Source: Leptobrachium leishanense (Eukaryota; Chordata; Amphibia; Anura; Megophryidae). Taken from it: a stretch of DNA of 64,000 nucleotides. The notes beneath the pieces were generated by a model. It had not been told where the DNA came from. It made no database searches and saw only the letters and a list, made by a program, of their open reading frames with translations. Below are positions 9,790 to 22,265 of this stretch, piece after piece. Location of the stretch: assembly GCA_009667805.1 (NCBI GenBank), contig CM019063.1, forward strand, positions 356,466,307 through 356,530,306, in the 5' to 3' direction. The position numbers were made by a program, and so were the translations under genes. The first letter of the stretch is position 1; each line of letters begins with the position of its first letter.

Positions 9790-10690
9790 GAAATATTTAA
9801 ACACAGAGTTTTATGGCTGTGGATTCTGTGATACACATCTACTGCTGAGTTTTATGGCTGTGGATTCTGTGATACACTGATACACACTGCATACTGCTGA
9901 GTTAAATGGCTGTGGATTCTTTGATATACATACGCTGCATACTGCTGAGTTTTATGGCTGTGGATTCTGTGATACACATATACTGCTGAGTTTTATGGCT
10001 GTGGATTCTGTGATACACATACTGCTGAGTTTTATGGCTGTGGATTCTGTGATACACTGATACACACTGCTGAGTTTTATGGCTGTGGATTCTGTGATAC
10101 ACATACACTGCATACTGCTGAGTTTTATGGCTGTGTATTCTGTGATACACATATACTGCTGAGTTTTATGGCTGTGGATTCTGTGATACACTGATACACA
10201 CTGCATACTGCTGAGTTTTATTGCTGTGGATTCTCTGATACGCTCATTCACACCGCACATTGCTTGGTTTTATTGCTGTGGATTCTGTGATATGCTCATT
10301 CACGCTGTATACTGCTGAGTTTTATGGCTGTGGATTCTTTGATACGCTCATTCACACCGCACATTGCTTGTTTTTATTGCTGTGGATTCTGTGATACGCT
10401 CATACACACTGCACATTGCTGAATTTTATTGCTGTGGAGCTCTGATACGCTCATACACTCTGTATATTACTGAAGGTTTTATTGCTGTGAATCTCTGATA
10501 CGCTCATACACACTGCGCATTACTGTGGGTTTTATTACTGTGGTACTCTGTGATACGTTCATACACACCGCACATTACTGTGGGTTTTATTCCTGTGGAG
10601 CTCTGTGATACGCTCACACACACTGCACTTTACTGTGAGTTTTATTGTTGTGGATTCTGGGATATGCTCATACACACTGCACATTAATGT
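9790..10690 (+). repeat. Minisatellite, ~40-58-bp unit
   Basis: Many imperfect copies of a unit containing TTTTATGGCTGTGGATTC, TGTGATACAC and TGCTGAG. The first half is homogeneous and the second half more diverged (TTTATTGCTGTGG, GATACGCTCATACAC). Open frames across it are products of the repeat. Confidence 0.85.
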
Positions 10691-11927
10691 GGGCTTTATT
10701 GCTACATACCCCCAGGGTGTAGGGAGGAGGATATATAGTTATGTATGTGAACGTATGGCTGTGTGTATAAATGCATGTATCTGTCTTTAAACAGGCTGCT
10801 TTGCGTAAAATTCTGCACCTGTTTCCTTGTCGCAGTCCGGTGTTGCCCCCTTGTCTTGCACCATAAAGGATTGTATTGTGCACAGAAATCGCCACAATAT
10901 CTGCTGCCTGCACTCCACAAAAAGAATTACAGCGAGTGTCTTGGCAGCATCGTGATGTACAGGTAGGAGACTGTATTGGTGCAAGTCAGCAAGAGGTTAA
11001 ATGGGCCACTCAAATTTCACTCCCTTTTTAACATTTATCCACTTTGCTGCTGACGACGTGCTGAGTGCATCCTCTGGTTTCATGTTTGTGTATAGAGGAT
11101 GTACTCGGCACGTCGTTGAAGTCCTTGTGAGATCCGGCAGGTCGACATAGTGATTCCCAGAGTGAGACTGAGGGACTTCTTCTCCCAGTCTCCCTCTGCT
11201 CCTGGCGGCCAGAGGAGGCGAATGGAGCAGTCGTTCTTTCTGCGGGATGAGAGGTGAGTATCTGATTTTTGGGGGGTTTCAGCTGGGGGTTTCAGCTGAC
11301 TGATTCTGCAGAAGTGGAATCCGTTATCACCAGGTCCTGGTTGCGAGTAAATGTTCAGTAACCGCAACCGGACGGTAATCAGCGCTAGTAGATTGTAATG
11401 CTAATGCTGATTAACACTTTCAACTCCCCATGTTAAGTATAGGGAGCTGAAAAGCGCAAGATTCCAAACGGTAACGGGTTTTCTAACAGATTAGCGTTTG
11501 GATTTTAAAATGGTGCACCCGCGCTAGGACCACCAGAGCTAACATTAACGCTCACTCAGATGGACACTAACGTTAGCGTTAGGAATGTAATATGGCCCGT
11601 AGAATATATAACTAACAATCTTTTGGATGAAAAAATGTGGTAAAATAAATTTACACGCTGTATGTGATCGAAATCCAAATTTCAATTTTTTTGATCTATC
11701 ATTTTGACGTGACATGATGTATACCGGGGTCATTGGTCCTCTAGCTCTTTTTGAACTATATCTCATATGTTGCTCGGCCACTAATTAAGATAGTTGAGAC
11801 TCATTGGAAATGTAGTTTCAAAACGTCTGGGTATCGAAGGTTGCTTAACCCCTGAAGCATACACATAGTAATGGTGTGTGTGTGTCGTTATATATATATA
11901 TATATATACATACATACATACATATAT
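10691..11927. other. Intergenic stretch ahead of the provirus
   Basis: No gene is supported. It contains a possible exon-like segment bounded by splice-like AG and GT (10793-10961), a 23-bp stem-loop (11053-11116), and at 11873-11927 a simple TG/TA/CATA repeat into which the provirus inserted. Confidence 0.4.
11053..11116. repeat. Short inverted repeat (stem-loop)
   Basis: ACGACGTGCTGAGTGCATCC at the left pairs with GGATGTACTCGGCACGTCGT at the right across an ~18-bp loop, with about two mismatches. It may be the end of a small MITE; no further evidence. Confidence 0.55.
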
Positions 11928-12519
11928 TGTTGTGGACAAGAATATGTATCTGCTCTCATAATATTCAAAGGCCTAGAAAAAGGCCTAGAAAAATGCTCAT
12001 TTAAGTTAAGTTTGCTATGTCTTTAAGAGGAAATTAATTTAACTGTCTTTTCAGATAAAACCAAAATGTAATTTCGCTGTTTCTGCAGAAACAATTGACC
12101 ACAAGCTGGGTGGAGGACCCATTTTGCATCCTGTTATAGGACATTACAAGACATCACAGGACATCACCCAGGACGTAGAGAAAACTGCTGAATATGCCAA
12201 TGACGCATGATACCTTAACCTTTGGAAATAGCTGATGTTTGATTTTCATTTATTTAATAAAAAACTGTATGTCCACAATTTTATGCTGAAGTCAATCAAA
12301 ATGTTAAGTTGACTCCCACCTGCTTACGTATAGAACTGCTATAAAACATATCAAAATCTAATAAAGGATCAGAGAGATAATTGGCTTTGACCAGAGAAGC
12401 CGCATAGACTCCTTCGATCATCTCTGTGATTTCTTTAACCGCGCACCGTCACTTACCTGATTTCTCCACCGATTAGACCAGAGACTGGCATCCGAGGAAG
12501 GACTTTATTGTCCACTTCA
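11928..12519 (+). repeat. 5' LTR of the provirus
   Basis: 592 bp, beginning TGTTGTGGACAAG and ending CCACTTCA. A TATAAAA box (12340-12346) lies close to an AATAAA signal (12360-12365). Compared with the 3' LTR it lacks two short (~9-10 bp) segments and differs at about nine positions. Confidence 0.9.
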
Positions 12520-12522
12520 ATC

Positions 12523-12540
12523 TGGCGCCTGCACTGTGGG
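12523..12540 (+). other. Primer-binding site (tRNA-Lys-like)
   Basis: TGGCGCCTGCACTGTGGG begins 3 bp after the LTR. It shares the TGGCGCC start of lysine-tRNA primer sites; the related provirus at 48.5 kb has TGGCGCCTGAACGTGGGA. The remainder has drifted. Confidence 0.65.
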
Positions 12541-13384
12541 GCCCTGGGTTACACGCTTTAGCCAGTGTGCCACCAATGAGGATTTCCTGGCGGACCACAC
12601 CAGAACCGGAGCCTGATCAACTTTGTAACCTGACAGGTAAGATACATTTTGTTATCCTGCCGGTGACGTGTTCTGGTTTGTGATCCTACCCTGGGAAACC
12701 CCAGTGTGACACTTGAGAAAGGAATCAAAAGTGGGGTTTTATTTAACTTTGCCCAGGTGCCCGTTATACTGACCCACAAATCGCATGCCAGTTGTCTGAT
12801 TGTTTGTACGTCTGTTCCCGGTTCTTTGAATTGACGGCATATTTTCTGATAATGCATTGTGATTTGGTTGTTAGTCAGAGAGATTATCGTGATCCTGTGG
12901 TAACAAGTGGGATGTACCTGCTTAGCTATCTCCAGACGGTAACAGGTGATGTGATGTAATAGACGCATACCTGGTAGTAGGACTTTCCTAACAGTAACAG
13001 GTGAACACAAGCTTGGTAGTAGGACGCGATATATCTCTGATTGAAGTATAGTTTGATTGACAGTCAGAGGAGTTTTTGTGGGTACCAGTATATAGATGAT
13101 GCATTAGGCGTATCTAGTAGTAACTCACAAGAATATATATATATCTAGTAGGAACAGGTGACGCGGTAAAGGAAGCACCTGTAGGATATATATGCTGCGA
13201 TAGAGAGGTGCTAGCTACACCTTCTAGCAGGGTCCTATATTTGGAATATAGGAGAGGACGAGACGCTTTATTGTCGTGGTCAAAATAGGGCACGATAGAT
13301 ATAGGTCTATCCTCATTTCTGACTGTTGATAAACTACGTGAATTGTTTTAAAAATTAAACGGGAAAAAGAGCTAACAATCGAGA
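12541..13384 (+). other. Provirus leader
   Basis: About 0.85 kb of non-coding leader between PBS and gag. Parts match the leader of the second provirus (48.55-49.37 kb). They share phrases such as TGTCTGATTGT and CTATCCTCATTTCTGACTG and a recurring 'GTAACAGGTGA' motif. A packaging signal would be expected here but cannot be located by eye. Confidence 0.6.
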
Positions 13385-14995
13385 ATGGGAAATGAACAGA
13401 GTAGCCATGCTGGTTGGTTGTCACCATGCAAGTTAGTTGAGGAAAGGACAGGCAAAAGAAATGTGACAAAACTAAAGATTTTAGGCAGGATTTGCGAATT
13501 AGATAGTCCCAGACTACAGGTAGAGGAATGGAGAAATGTGTTGAAGAATAAAAAAGGAATGTTGATAGATAATGGATTATGGAATGTAGCACAGGCATGG
13601 TATAGGGTTGCAACAGAAATTGAGAACAAAGGGTGGATAGAAACAGTAGAAAAGAAGAAAGGAAAAACGAATTACTATTATCTCACCCCAAGATCTGAGC
13701 CTCCTTCATATGGTGAGATTTCCAAAAGGAAAATAGAAAAATCAGCCCCCACGAGTCTTTACCCTGTTTTAAGTACAGATGGGGCACACTACACACCCGG
13801 TTCTGCCACATCCCCATCAACAACCGCAAGTCAGGCACCGACTATATCACCTATAATGCCTCATTTGCCCAATTTAGATACCACCCTCCAAACGATAGAC
13901 CGGACCGGTGACCCGGTTCAACCACCTTTCTCCAGTCATTCTTATGACTCAGCAAACCGTTCCAATGATTCCCTAATGTCCCACATAGGGTTACCTGCAA
14001 CCACGCCCCAGATCGCCCATAGCCGGCCCACGACTTTTCCACCCCAGCACCAAGATCTCATGACCTTTCCACCCCACCAAACCGACACCACGTACCCTTT
14101 CTACCAAAACACCCACGACATCCCTCCGACTCCCAAAAATAATGTAACCTGGACGCTCCCAGCTGCCCGAGTACCGGGACCATCTCCCCGACTGGGAGAT
14201 TTCACTTCCCCTGACGTCCCCATTATGTATGTCACCTTCACACCATCTCAAGCCTCCTCCCTAGTAGGCACATTACCTGACCCGGAAAGGCAACCTATGC
14301 CCTTTTATAGATGCATAGTTCAGATTCAGAAGACTTACTCTGCAGCATGGAGAGATCTTTTAAGTTTGTGTGAAATAAAAGCAGGTGATGGGTATTGGCC
14401 CATAATGGAAAAAGGATTTACTTCTGCGCGCTTAGTATCTGATGTCTCATACCAGTCAGGTATAGAATTTTGCGAACAACTCAGAGAGTGGGACAGATTA
14501 GCTGACCAGGCAACCACTATAAATGATATCACTCAAGATAAGGCTGAATCAGTTGAGAAATATTATGCCAGGTTGATGCAAGTGTTCTCCGACCTAGGGT
14601 TTAATGCCTACAATAAATCACATGGTCAAATGTTATCCTAGGCATTCGTTTCCGGTCTAAAGGAACATGTAAATAAAGGTCTTATTACGGCTAGACCTGA
14701 ATACCGGGTGCTCCCCCTAGACACCCTCCTCCTGGTAACAAAAGGTTTAGAATCCGTTTTCCTGACAAAGAAACCCACTTCCCTTATGGCAGCGGGTACA
14801 GTGGGAGGGTCGCCTAGTAGTGATGGGGTGCGCCCTCCAAGATCCTGTTTTAATTGTGGAAAGTACGGCCATTTCAAACGGGATTGTAAAGAACCCCGCA
14901 AACCATGGACCCCCCAAAGGGTAGATACCAGACCATCTCAATCAGAGGTCCCCTTTGCACCAGATAATTTTCCCCCACCCCCGCCCCTGAGCTAG
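13385..14995 (+). pseudogene. Retroviral gag
   Basis: The frame starts with MGNEQSS, a glycine at position 2 that fits N-myristoylation of the matrix protein. A matrix-like region of ~110 residues is followed by a long proline/threonine/serine-rich stretch (about 14,000-14,220). A capsid region follows (from about 14,220), then one CCHC knuckle (CFNCGKYGHFKRDC, ~14,847-14,888) and a basic/proline-rich tail ending at a TAG (14993-14995). A single in-frame TAG (14639-14641) interrupts the capsid part; otherwise the frame is open for 536 codons. Gag would assemble the particle and package RNA. One knuckle and the layout resemble gammaretroviral Gag. Confidence 0.85.
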
Positions 14996-14999
14996 GAAA

Positions 15000-17900
15000 C
15001 CGGCAACCCTGTGTCAGGCTCACTGGTCATGGCTGTCTCTGTGGAGGGACAGGGGGGCCACTCGCTAAGGTAACCTTACCAATTGAAGGTAACCCACCAC
15101 TTTCCTCGTAGACACAGGGGCAGCCCGCAGCGTAATACGAGCCACTGACATACCGGACCCCTCGTTCCTATCTGACATTGATATTTCATGTGTGGAAGTA
15201 GATGGCGTACCCCACTACAATTTGTTAACAAAACCCTTACAAATAAGAAACCACCCAGATCTCCTCGCTAGATTTGTTGTGTCCGATACCTGTCCCCTGA
15301 ACCTCCTTGGGGCAGATGTTCTATCTCGCATCCAAGCCTCCATAAAATTCACACCTGATGGACAGGTAACCCTGTCTGCACCGCTATCATTGCACGATAG
15401 CGAGGCTCTTAACGCGATTCCCCTACTCATGTCTATTGAGTCCGGCCCAATTTCCTTCCCTCCCATCCCCGAACTATACGAAATTCCCGATCACCTGTGG
15501 TCAAAAGGCCCAGAGGATATCGGACGTTTGCAAGTCCCACCTGTCCTAGTAACTTTGAAACCTGGCGCAACACCACCCCGCAAACCCCAATACCCACTGA
15601 AACCGTCTCAGTCTGCTGCCATTTCAAAACAAGTTCACATACTTGTAGATAGTGGTGCCCTCGTCCAGTGCACCTCTCCATGCAATAGTCCACTGTTCCC
15701 TGTAAAGAAAAAGACCCCAAAGGGCGAACCTGAAGCCTACAGGATGGTTCAGGATCTCCGAGCAGTTAACGAGGCAACAATACTAGATACCCCACTTTTT
15801 TCCAACCCACACACTCTGTTGTCTGGTATTCCACCGTCTGCCTGTTACTTTACTGTTGTGGATTTGGCAAATGCTTTTTTCAGTGTGCCACTTGACCCAG
15901 CTTGCATGTACCTGTTTGCCTTTACCCATGACAATAGGCAGTACACGTGGACTGTCATGCCTCAGGGGGCGCAAAATTCCCCCACTCAATTTTCTAAAGC
16001 AATGGCCACCGTATTAGATACGTGGCAGCGACTGAACCCCCAGGTAGTCCTCCTCCAGTATGTGGATGACCTCCTCCTCTGAAGCTGTGACTACTTCTCT
16101 AAACCTTTTGCAATACCTTGCTTCACAAGGCTGCAAAGCATCCAAAGCCAAATTACAATGGTGCCTTCCAACTGTAGTTTTCCTCAGCCACTGTATCTCC
16201 CAAGGCACCAGACACTTAACTGAGTCAAGAGTACGTACCATTTTGTCCGTCCCACTACCCCCAGCAAAGAAGCCGTTACAGGCTTTCCTGGGACTCGTTA
16301 CGTACTGTAGATCGTGGATCCCTGATACCTCAGCCCTCATGCAGCCCCTGTATGAGGCACTTAAATTGCAGGCACTTAAATTTGCCCTTTTGTCTATCTG
16401 AGGATGCCATAACCAACTTTGATAAGCTCAAACATTCCATTTCTGCTGCCCCGGCCCTCAGCCTACCAGATTACGAGAAGCCTTTCAAATTATTTGTGTC
16501 CGAAAAGGTGGCCATGCTGCAGGTGTCCTTACAAAGCAAAACAGTGGGCGCAACTGGCCGGTCGCCTATTACTCAAGCCAACATGACCCCGTTGCATGCG
16601 TTGCCCCTTCCTGCCTCCGAGCAGTCTTTGCAGCACATTCCCTACTCGACAAATCATCCGATATAGTTCTGGGGCATCCACTGATTGTTGCTGCACCCCA
16701 TGATATCTCTGCCATCCTCCAACAAACCCAGCCCAAACATCTGTCCTCAGCAAGACACCTGCGCTTACAGTGTTCCCTCCTGCTCCCTGATAATGTCACT
16801 CTCACCAGATGTCAGAGTCTAAACCCCGCTACTCTCTTTCCTTTTCCAGAGGGGGGTAATTCCGATTGTGATTCTGATTCTGATAGTGGTAATGCTGGTA
16901 ACTATGTGGCCCCTCTGGCCTCCGGTTCTGATGACCCCACTGACCCCCTACCCCTCTATCCACATGATTGTCACGAAGCCATGACCTCAGAATCAGCACA
17001 TCTGCCCACCGTACATGATGCCCCCCTCACAAATCCTGACCTAACACTGTATGTGGATGGCTCCTGCTTTGCGGATGAGTCCGGCAAATACCACACCGGG
17101 TGCGCAGTGACTACTGAATTCTCAATTCTGTACACTTCCCCCCTCGCCCCCACCTCCTCTGCCCAAGAAGCGGAACTACACGCACTTACACAGGCCTGCA
17201 TAATCAGTGCTCAAAAGACAGCTAATATATACACAGATTCAAGATATGCGTACGGTGTCACCAATGATTTTGGCGTACTTTGGCGAAATCGGGGTTTTCT
17301 CACAGCGGCAGGCACCCCTGTTAAACATGGGAAAGCCATACAGTCCCTTATGGACGCTCTCCTTCTACCCCAACATGTTGCAGTGCTAAAAGTAAAAGCA
17401 CATGGCAAGCTTAATACACCTGAAGCAAGAGGAAATCATCTAGCAGACCAGGCAGCAAAACAAGCAGCCACTCAGACACAGGAAAAGGAATTCGAGCAGC
17501 TTGTACAGACTCCTGTCTCAGAACTACAAATAACACAGTTGCAGGGCTCTGCATCACACAGTGAGAAGGGAGACTGGGAAAGAAGGGGGGCCACAAGCAT
17601 GCACGGACTCCTCTGCATAAGCAATAAAGTGTGCTTACCCAAGGCACTCTATCCAGCTATAGTACAATGGGCACATGGGCACTCACACCTTTCAAAAACA
17701 TTGATGAATGCACTCATTGGCAAACAATACTATGCGCCAGGCATTTCCACTCTCACTGCCTCGTACTGCAAATCCTGCGCTATCTGTGCTAAATGTAATC
17801 CAGGTAGACCAGTGAAAGTCCCGACAAGACACCTGGCTAAGCCTTTATATCCTTTCCAACGGGTCCAAATAGATCATATTCAGATGCCTAAGAGTGGAAG

Positions 17901-18132
17901 ATATGAATATGCTCTCGTGCTTGTAGACATGTTTTCAGGATGGCCTGAGGCCTACCCAGTAACTAACATGACAGCTAAAACAACAGCTAAGAAATTACTA
18001 ACAGAGATTATCTGCAGGTTTGGCGTCCCTGAAGTGATAGAGAGTGACCAAGGACCTGCATTCACGCAACCATAACTAGGGAAATTTGGTCCGCTCTAGG
18101 GGTCACCCTTGCTTTTCATGATCCATACCACC
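15000..18132 (+). pseudogene. Retroviral pro-pol, 5' part (protease, RT, RNase H, integrase N-terminal and core)
   Basis: Protease: FLVDTGAARSV with the catalytic DTGA at 15111-15122. Reverse transcriptase: motif A (VVDLANAFFSVPLD), motif B (MPQGAQNSPTQF) and YVDD (16059-16070). RNase H (~17,040-17,460): YVDGSC, QEAELHAL, YTDSRYAYG and GNHLADQAAKQ. Integrase: zinc-binding H-H and CKSCAICAKC, and core Asp residues in IDHIQMP and ESDQGPAFT. Breaks: TAA at 15090, TGA at 16080-16082, shifts near 16,400 and between 16,650 and 16,900, and TAA at 18073. The frame is then cut at 18,132 by a solo LTR. It cannot make active enzymes. Affinity is to gamma/epsilon-like Pol. Confidence 0.9.
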
Positions 18133-19343
18133 TGTGGCAGATTAGACCTGTATTTCTATCTATATAAGGGTCTGCCTGTATATATGTGTCTATCTGCCGG
18201 TTCATACATATCTCCTCTCCTCCATATAGAGTTATATTCATATTTGTGTCTGACCATTTGGTAAGTTTATCCCTTGGTCCACAGCTGAAATGTAATCAAA
18301 ATGTTTAGCTTTCTCCCTTGGGGGAGGATATAACACGTAGCTGTAAAAAGGGAATTTCTTTGTACACTATCCTAGGAAATCACACCTTAGCAGACAGATT
18401 GGCACCCAGAGAGCTGGACCCAATCTTCAAAGACAGGAAGCACATCCTTGATCTCTAAGGGGGGTCTGGAGGGAAGAGGGACGCCTTTAGGCAATTAAAG
18501 ATTAATTAACAAGCTTACTGGGCATGCTCCGGAGATGGGCATTCTGGGAATTGTAGGCAAAAGCCCTGCCAGCTAGGAGGCTGGACGTAGAAAAAAGCCA
18601 GCCCTACATATATTCTGAATCAAGCATGGCTCAGCGCTGATCACTTGGGGTTCCTTCTAAAGAGGACTGATTTGTCCATGCTCTATCTCCAGATCCCAGG
18701 AGGCACCGATGCCAGTTACTGATTATTCCGTCATAAGTAAGGCTCTGTGATTAACACCTTTTTCTTTATATTCTGCTGTGTATTGTATAAGTAATTGATT
18801 TATTCTAGTTAAGATTTTTTTATGCAACCAAGCACTGTGATTCTTCTATCATAAATAAACAGAAAAATATTTAAGTTTTGACTCTGGCTGATGAAATCCA
18901 TGCTACCTAAGAGTTTGGGAGTATTGCTATTTGCCTTAAGCTCGGTTATATATAAGAAATTGCGTGTTGCGGTCGTCAGGAAACGGCAGGGAATTGTGGG
19001 ATCCGTAGTCACTGTCGAGTCTAGGATAGTGTGGCGGCTAAGCCCTGCGTCTCCTATTGCGACGCGCGTAGTGTCCGTGAGGACTGGTGGCAGCGTTACT
19101 AATAGAATAAGAAAGTGAGTTCCAGGATTGTGAGAGACGTAGTGAGTACGCGCGTCAGGAGAAGACTTGTGCTGCGTTGCAATCTTGGGATCAGTATATC
19201 GCGCTCTACGTGCCTGTTGTGAGAGGTAGTGTGGCCGGGACGGGTAGAGAAGTGCGCGTGATTATCTGGGTCTAAGATAAACAGATAGTGAGCGGCTTAA
19301 CCTGGCGTCTTTGCGCAGCAGCGCACATAGTTGGGTCGTGACA
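18133..19343. mobile_element. Solo LTR inside the provirus pol
   Basis: A 1,211-bp segment begins TGTGGCAG and ends GTCGTGACA, and is flanked by perfect 5-bp duplications CCACC (18128-18132 and 19344-19348). The TG...CA ends, the 5-bp duplication and the absence of any internal coding region identify it as a solo LTR, left after recombination between the two LTRs of an inserted element. Five bp fits gypsy, BEL or some retrovirus integrases. It separates the second Asp of the host provirus integrase from its Glu. Orientation is not certain; plus-strand ATATATAAG (~18947) and AATAAA (~18853) are present. Confidence 0.85.
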
Positions 19344-19870
19344 CCACCCACAAAGCAGTGGAAAAATTAAACTGTACCCTCAAATCTAGAATGATGAAAA
19401 TGGCACAAGAATCTGGTTTGCCCTGGCCAGAAAGTCTACCCATGGCCCTTTTTAGCGTCAGGTATACTCCCAGAGGCCTACACAACCTGTCACCCTTTGA
19501 AATATTGTTCGGCACGGCCCCCAGACTAGGGTGCTATTTCCCTCAACAATTGCAATTACAGTCTGACAGTCTAGTAAAATATGTCACCAGTGTCTCGAAA
19601 ATATTAACTGATATACATGGTCAAGTGTTCTCTTGCATTCCAGACCCTGAGAGTATCGACGACACTCATCAACTGGTCCCAGGAGATTGGGTACTAGTGA
19701 AGAAGTTTCTTCGGAAAAATCCATTTGAGCCCAGATACGACGGTCCCTTCCAGGTCCTCCTCACAACAGCAACTTCAGTAAAGTTGGAAGGAAAATCCAC
19801 CTGGATCCACGCCTCCCACTGTAAAAAGACCTGTACACCAGAAACGGACCGGACAACAAAACAACCATGA
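19344..19870 (+). pseudogene. Retroviral pol, 3' part (integrase end)
   Basis: This resumes the integrase after the solo LTR. The Glu of the D,D,E triad sits in AVEKLN (~19,355-19,372). It is followed by the gammaretrovirus-like LFSVRYTPRGLHNLSPFEIL block and a C-terminal DNA-binding domain with GDWVLVKKFLRKNPFEPR and WIHASHCKK. It is open from about 19,350 to the TGA at 19868-19870, which overlaps the env ATG (19867-19869), a gene junction typical of simple retroviruses. The join to the upstream part is out of frame. Confidence 0.85.
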
Positions 19871-22028
19871 TTATGTATATATTTCTCATTTGGGGTATGG
19901 GAATCCAGGGTCAAAACATGGCTGTCATAATGGGACAGGCGGCTGTTGATTTGGTGCAAACAGTTGTGAGGGAACAGGTGGGAGGTGTCCTAGGACAACT
20001 GGCGGACAATGCCAATGTCATGGGACACACAATGGATTAATATCCACTGCCGCCGAAAACAAACTAACCACTTTCTGGTACAATTCTTCTAACACTCGAG
20101 TGGCTAAAGGTGTATACCTTTAACTATTGTGATATACATCCATGTCCAGGCCCCCGCTTGCAATGTATCTGGAGAAATGGGATTCCAAATGATTATGACA
20201 TATATATGTGCGTTACCAATAGCTTTTGGGGACAGGAGTGTGGTAGTTGGGCATCAGTGGGATGGAATACTGGAGTTCCCTGGGGACACAAACCACAGAT
20301 CGCCCTAGATAGAAAAGATGAAAATGGTAAATCACTTCTCGCTCGTATGACACTGAAAATGGCCCCAAACACATGCCCCAAGTATGAATTACAGGAGTCA
20401 GATGATGATGGGGAAGTTCGGCTTAGAACAGGGGCAACAGCACTGAAACTAATTCTAACCCTAGAAAATCCTGGACCCGGGGATGCAGGTATCTATGTTC
20501 TGGGTTTGTGGGTAAAAGGGGGTTCAGAGAATCCTCAGACCCTGGGAAAATTCCGCCTGTGAGATATGTACCTTGCCCCTGACTGGGTCCCTCCACACCA
20601 ACAGTCCAAACCCCTTAATCACCACATGATGATCTCTTCCAATGGTATAGTAGCCATCGCTGATCCCACGTTCGAGGATACTATGGCCATTGAAACAGGA
20701 TACTCAGATATGAATGTTTGGTTAGAATGGATGAAATATAGCGCTCAGTCCCACAACAGAACTAATTGCTATGTGTGTAGTACTGCTAGGCCTCATCTAG
20801 GTACGGTACCTCTCAATATCCCCGAGGATATCGAGGAATGTTTTCTCAGTTTGTTTACCAACAACACTCTAAATCACGATGCTTGCAAAGAATGGAAGTC
20901 CAAATACCCCCTCCAGACACAAAACCCCAGACTCTCAGAGAGTATCACCATCTACCCCGGGAACTACACCTGTTACACCTCTTGGGGGACCGGTGCCCGG
21001 GTAGTTGGGAACTTCACAGAAGGTTATTGTGTGCGGTACAGCGATGTGGAGAAGGAGAAAGTGCAAAACCAGGTGATATCCCTGGGAGATGTCTATTGGA
21101 TCTGCGGTGACCTGTGAGTCCGCTCCCGCTTGGGACGGTGAGTGTGCTCTGGCTAAAGCCATCATGCCCCTCCACATCCTGCCCTTTGATGAGGATCTGC
21201 CAATAGCCCACACCCCCGGACTCACTAGACGAAGGAGAGAGGCGAAATCTGTACCTGGCAGTTTCGATCCCCACGTCTACCTAGATGTCATAGGAGTGCC
21301 AAGGGGGGTGCCTAATGAGTTCAAAGCTAGAGACCAGGTAAAGGCGGGATTCGAATCTTTAATCCCCATGATAACCATCAACAAGAATGTTGATTGGATT
21401 AACTACATCTATTACAACCAGCAGAGGTTTGTTAACTATACCCGAGATGCCCTCCAGGGTTTGGCCGACCAGCTAGGCTTGACCTCTGCGATGACCTTCC
21501 AGAACCGCATGGCCCTCGACATGCTACTGGCAGAGAGGGGTGTGGTCTGTAAGATGCTGAAAGGTACTGGTGGCTCCTGTTGCACCTTTATCCTGGATAA
21601 CACAGGCCCCACTGGTAAGGTCACTAAAGCCATTAAACAATTGGAAGACCTGTCTGAAGAACTGAAGAAGAACTCTGGTATTACTGATCCATGGGATCAG
21701 TATTTTAGTTGGATGAGTGGCTGGTAGAAAATCCTCACACAAATAGGGATAGCTATCCTGGTAGTAATGGATACCATTGGCAGTGATTGGATGTTGTGTT
21801 TTACCCTGCATTAAAAAGGTTGTAGAAAGAACTGTGGAATCCACTACCCCTGTTATGCTTAGTCACTTGTGTGGGGACACTGGGGAGAATATTGACACTT
21901 CCTATGCTAGTCTACAATATATGGAGATACCTATGAATGAGATTTATGACAAACTCCACCCACCTGTGATGAGGCAACCACAGACTTATGAATCCATGCA
22001 CCCCCTCCCTCGGGAAACCCGTATGTGA
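19867..22028 (+). pseudogene. Retroviral env (surface and transmembrane parts)
   Basis: The ATG at 19867 starts a short hydrophobic leader (MYIFLIWGMG). In-frame stops lie at 20038-20040 (TAA) and 20560-20562 (TGA), a frameshift near 21,100, a TAG at 21725-21727, and another shift near 21,770 in the membrane span. The surface part (to ~21,225) is cysteine-rich with several N-x-S/T sites. A basic cleavage-like run (TRRRREAK, ~21,222-21,245) separates the transmembrane part. That part carries the segment MALDMLLAERG, a downstream C...CC motif and a membrane helix near 21,740-21,800, followed by a ~70-residue tail. The overall transmembrane part resembles Env of class I vertebrate retroelements. 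It is multiply broken and not functional. Confidence 0.85.
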
Positions 22029-22256
22029 TTTAACTTTGAGCCAAGGTTAGTGACCCATTGCAAGATGAGTTGAAGGCCCGATTCTTGACCCACCGGTCTC
22101 GACCATGCCCACGTCCGGAATACAAAGCGGTTTTACTCAATAGGAGTTTCTCGTCTCAACCTCCGGTGAAGATTTGGGATGGCTGGCGAGACTATTAGGG
22201 GAACGGATGAAGGCGTGGCTCGTCTCCAAGGGGACACTTGAGAAATGTGCATTTTT

Positions 22257-22265
22257 AGGGGGGAC
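22257..22265 (+). other. Polypurine tract of the provirus
   Basis: AGGGGGGAC lies immediately before the 3' LTR. Sequence 22,029-22,256 is the non-coding 3' part between env and the PPT, with nothing else recognised. Confidence 0.75.

Noticed and set aside
9902..10260. Histidine/serine-rich repeat protein (minus)
   Set aside because: Product of the ~40-58-bp minisatellite, with no start context or conservation.
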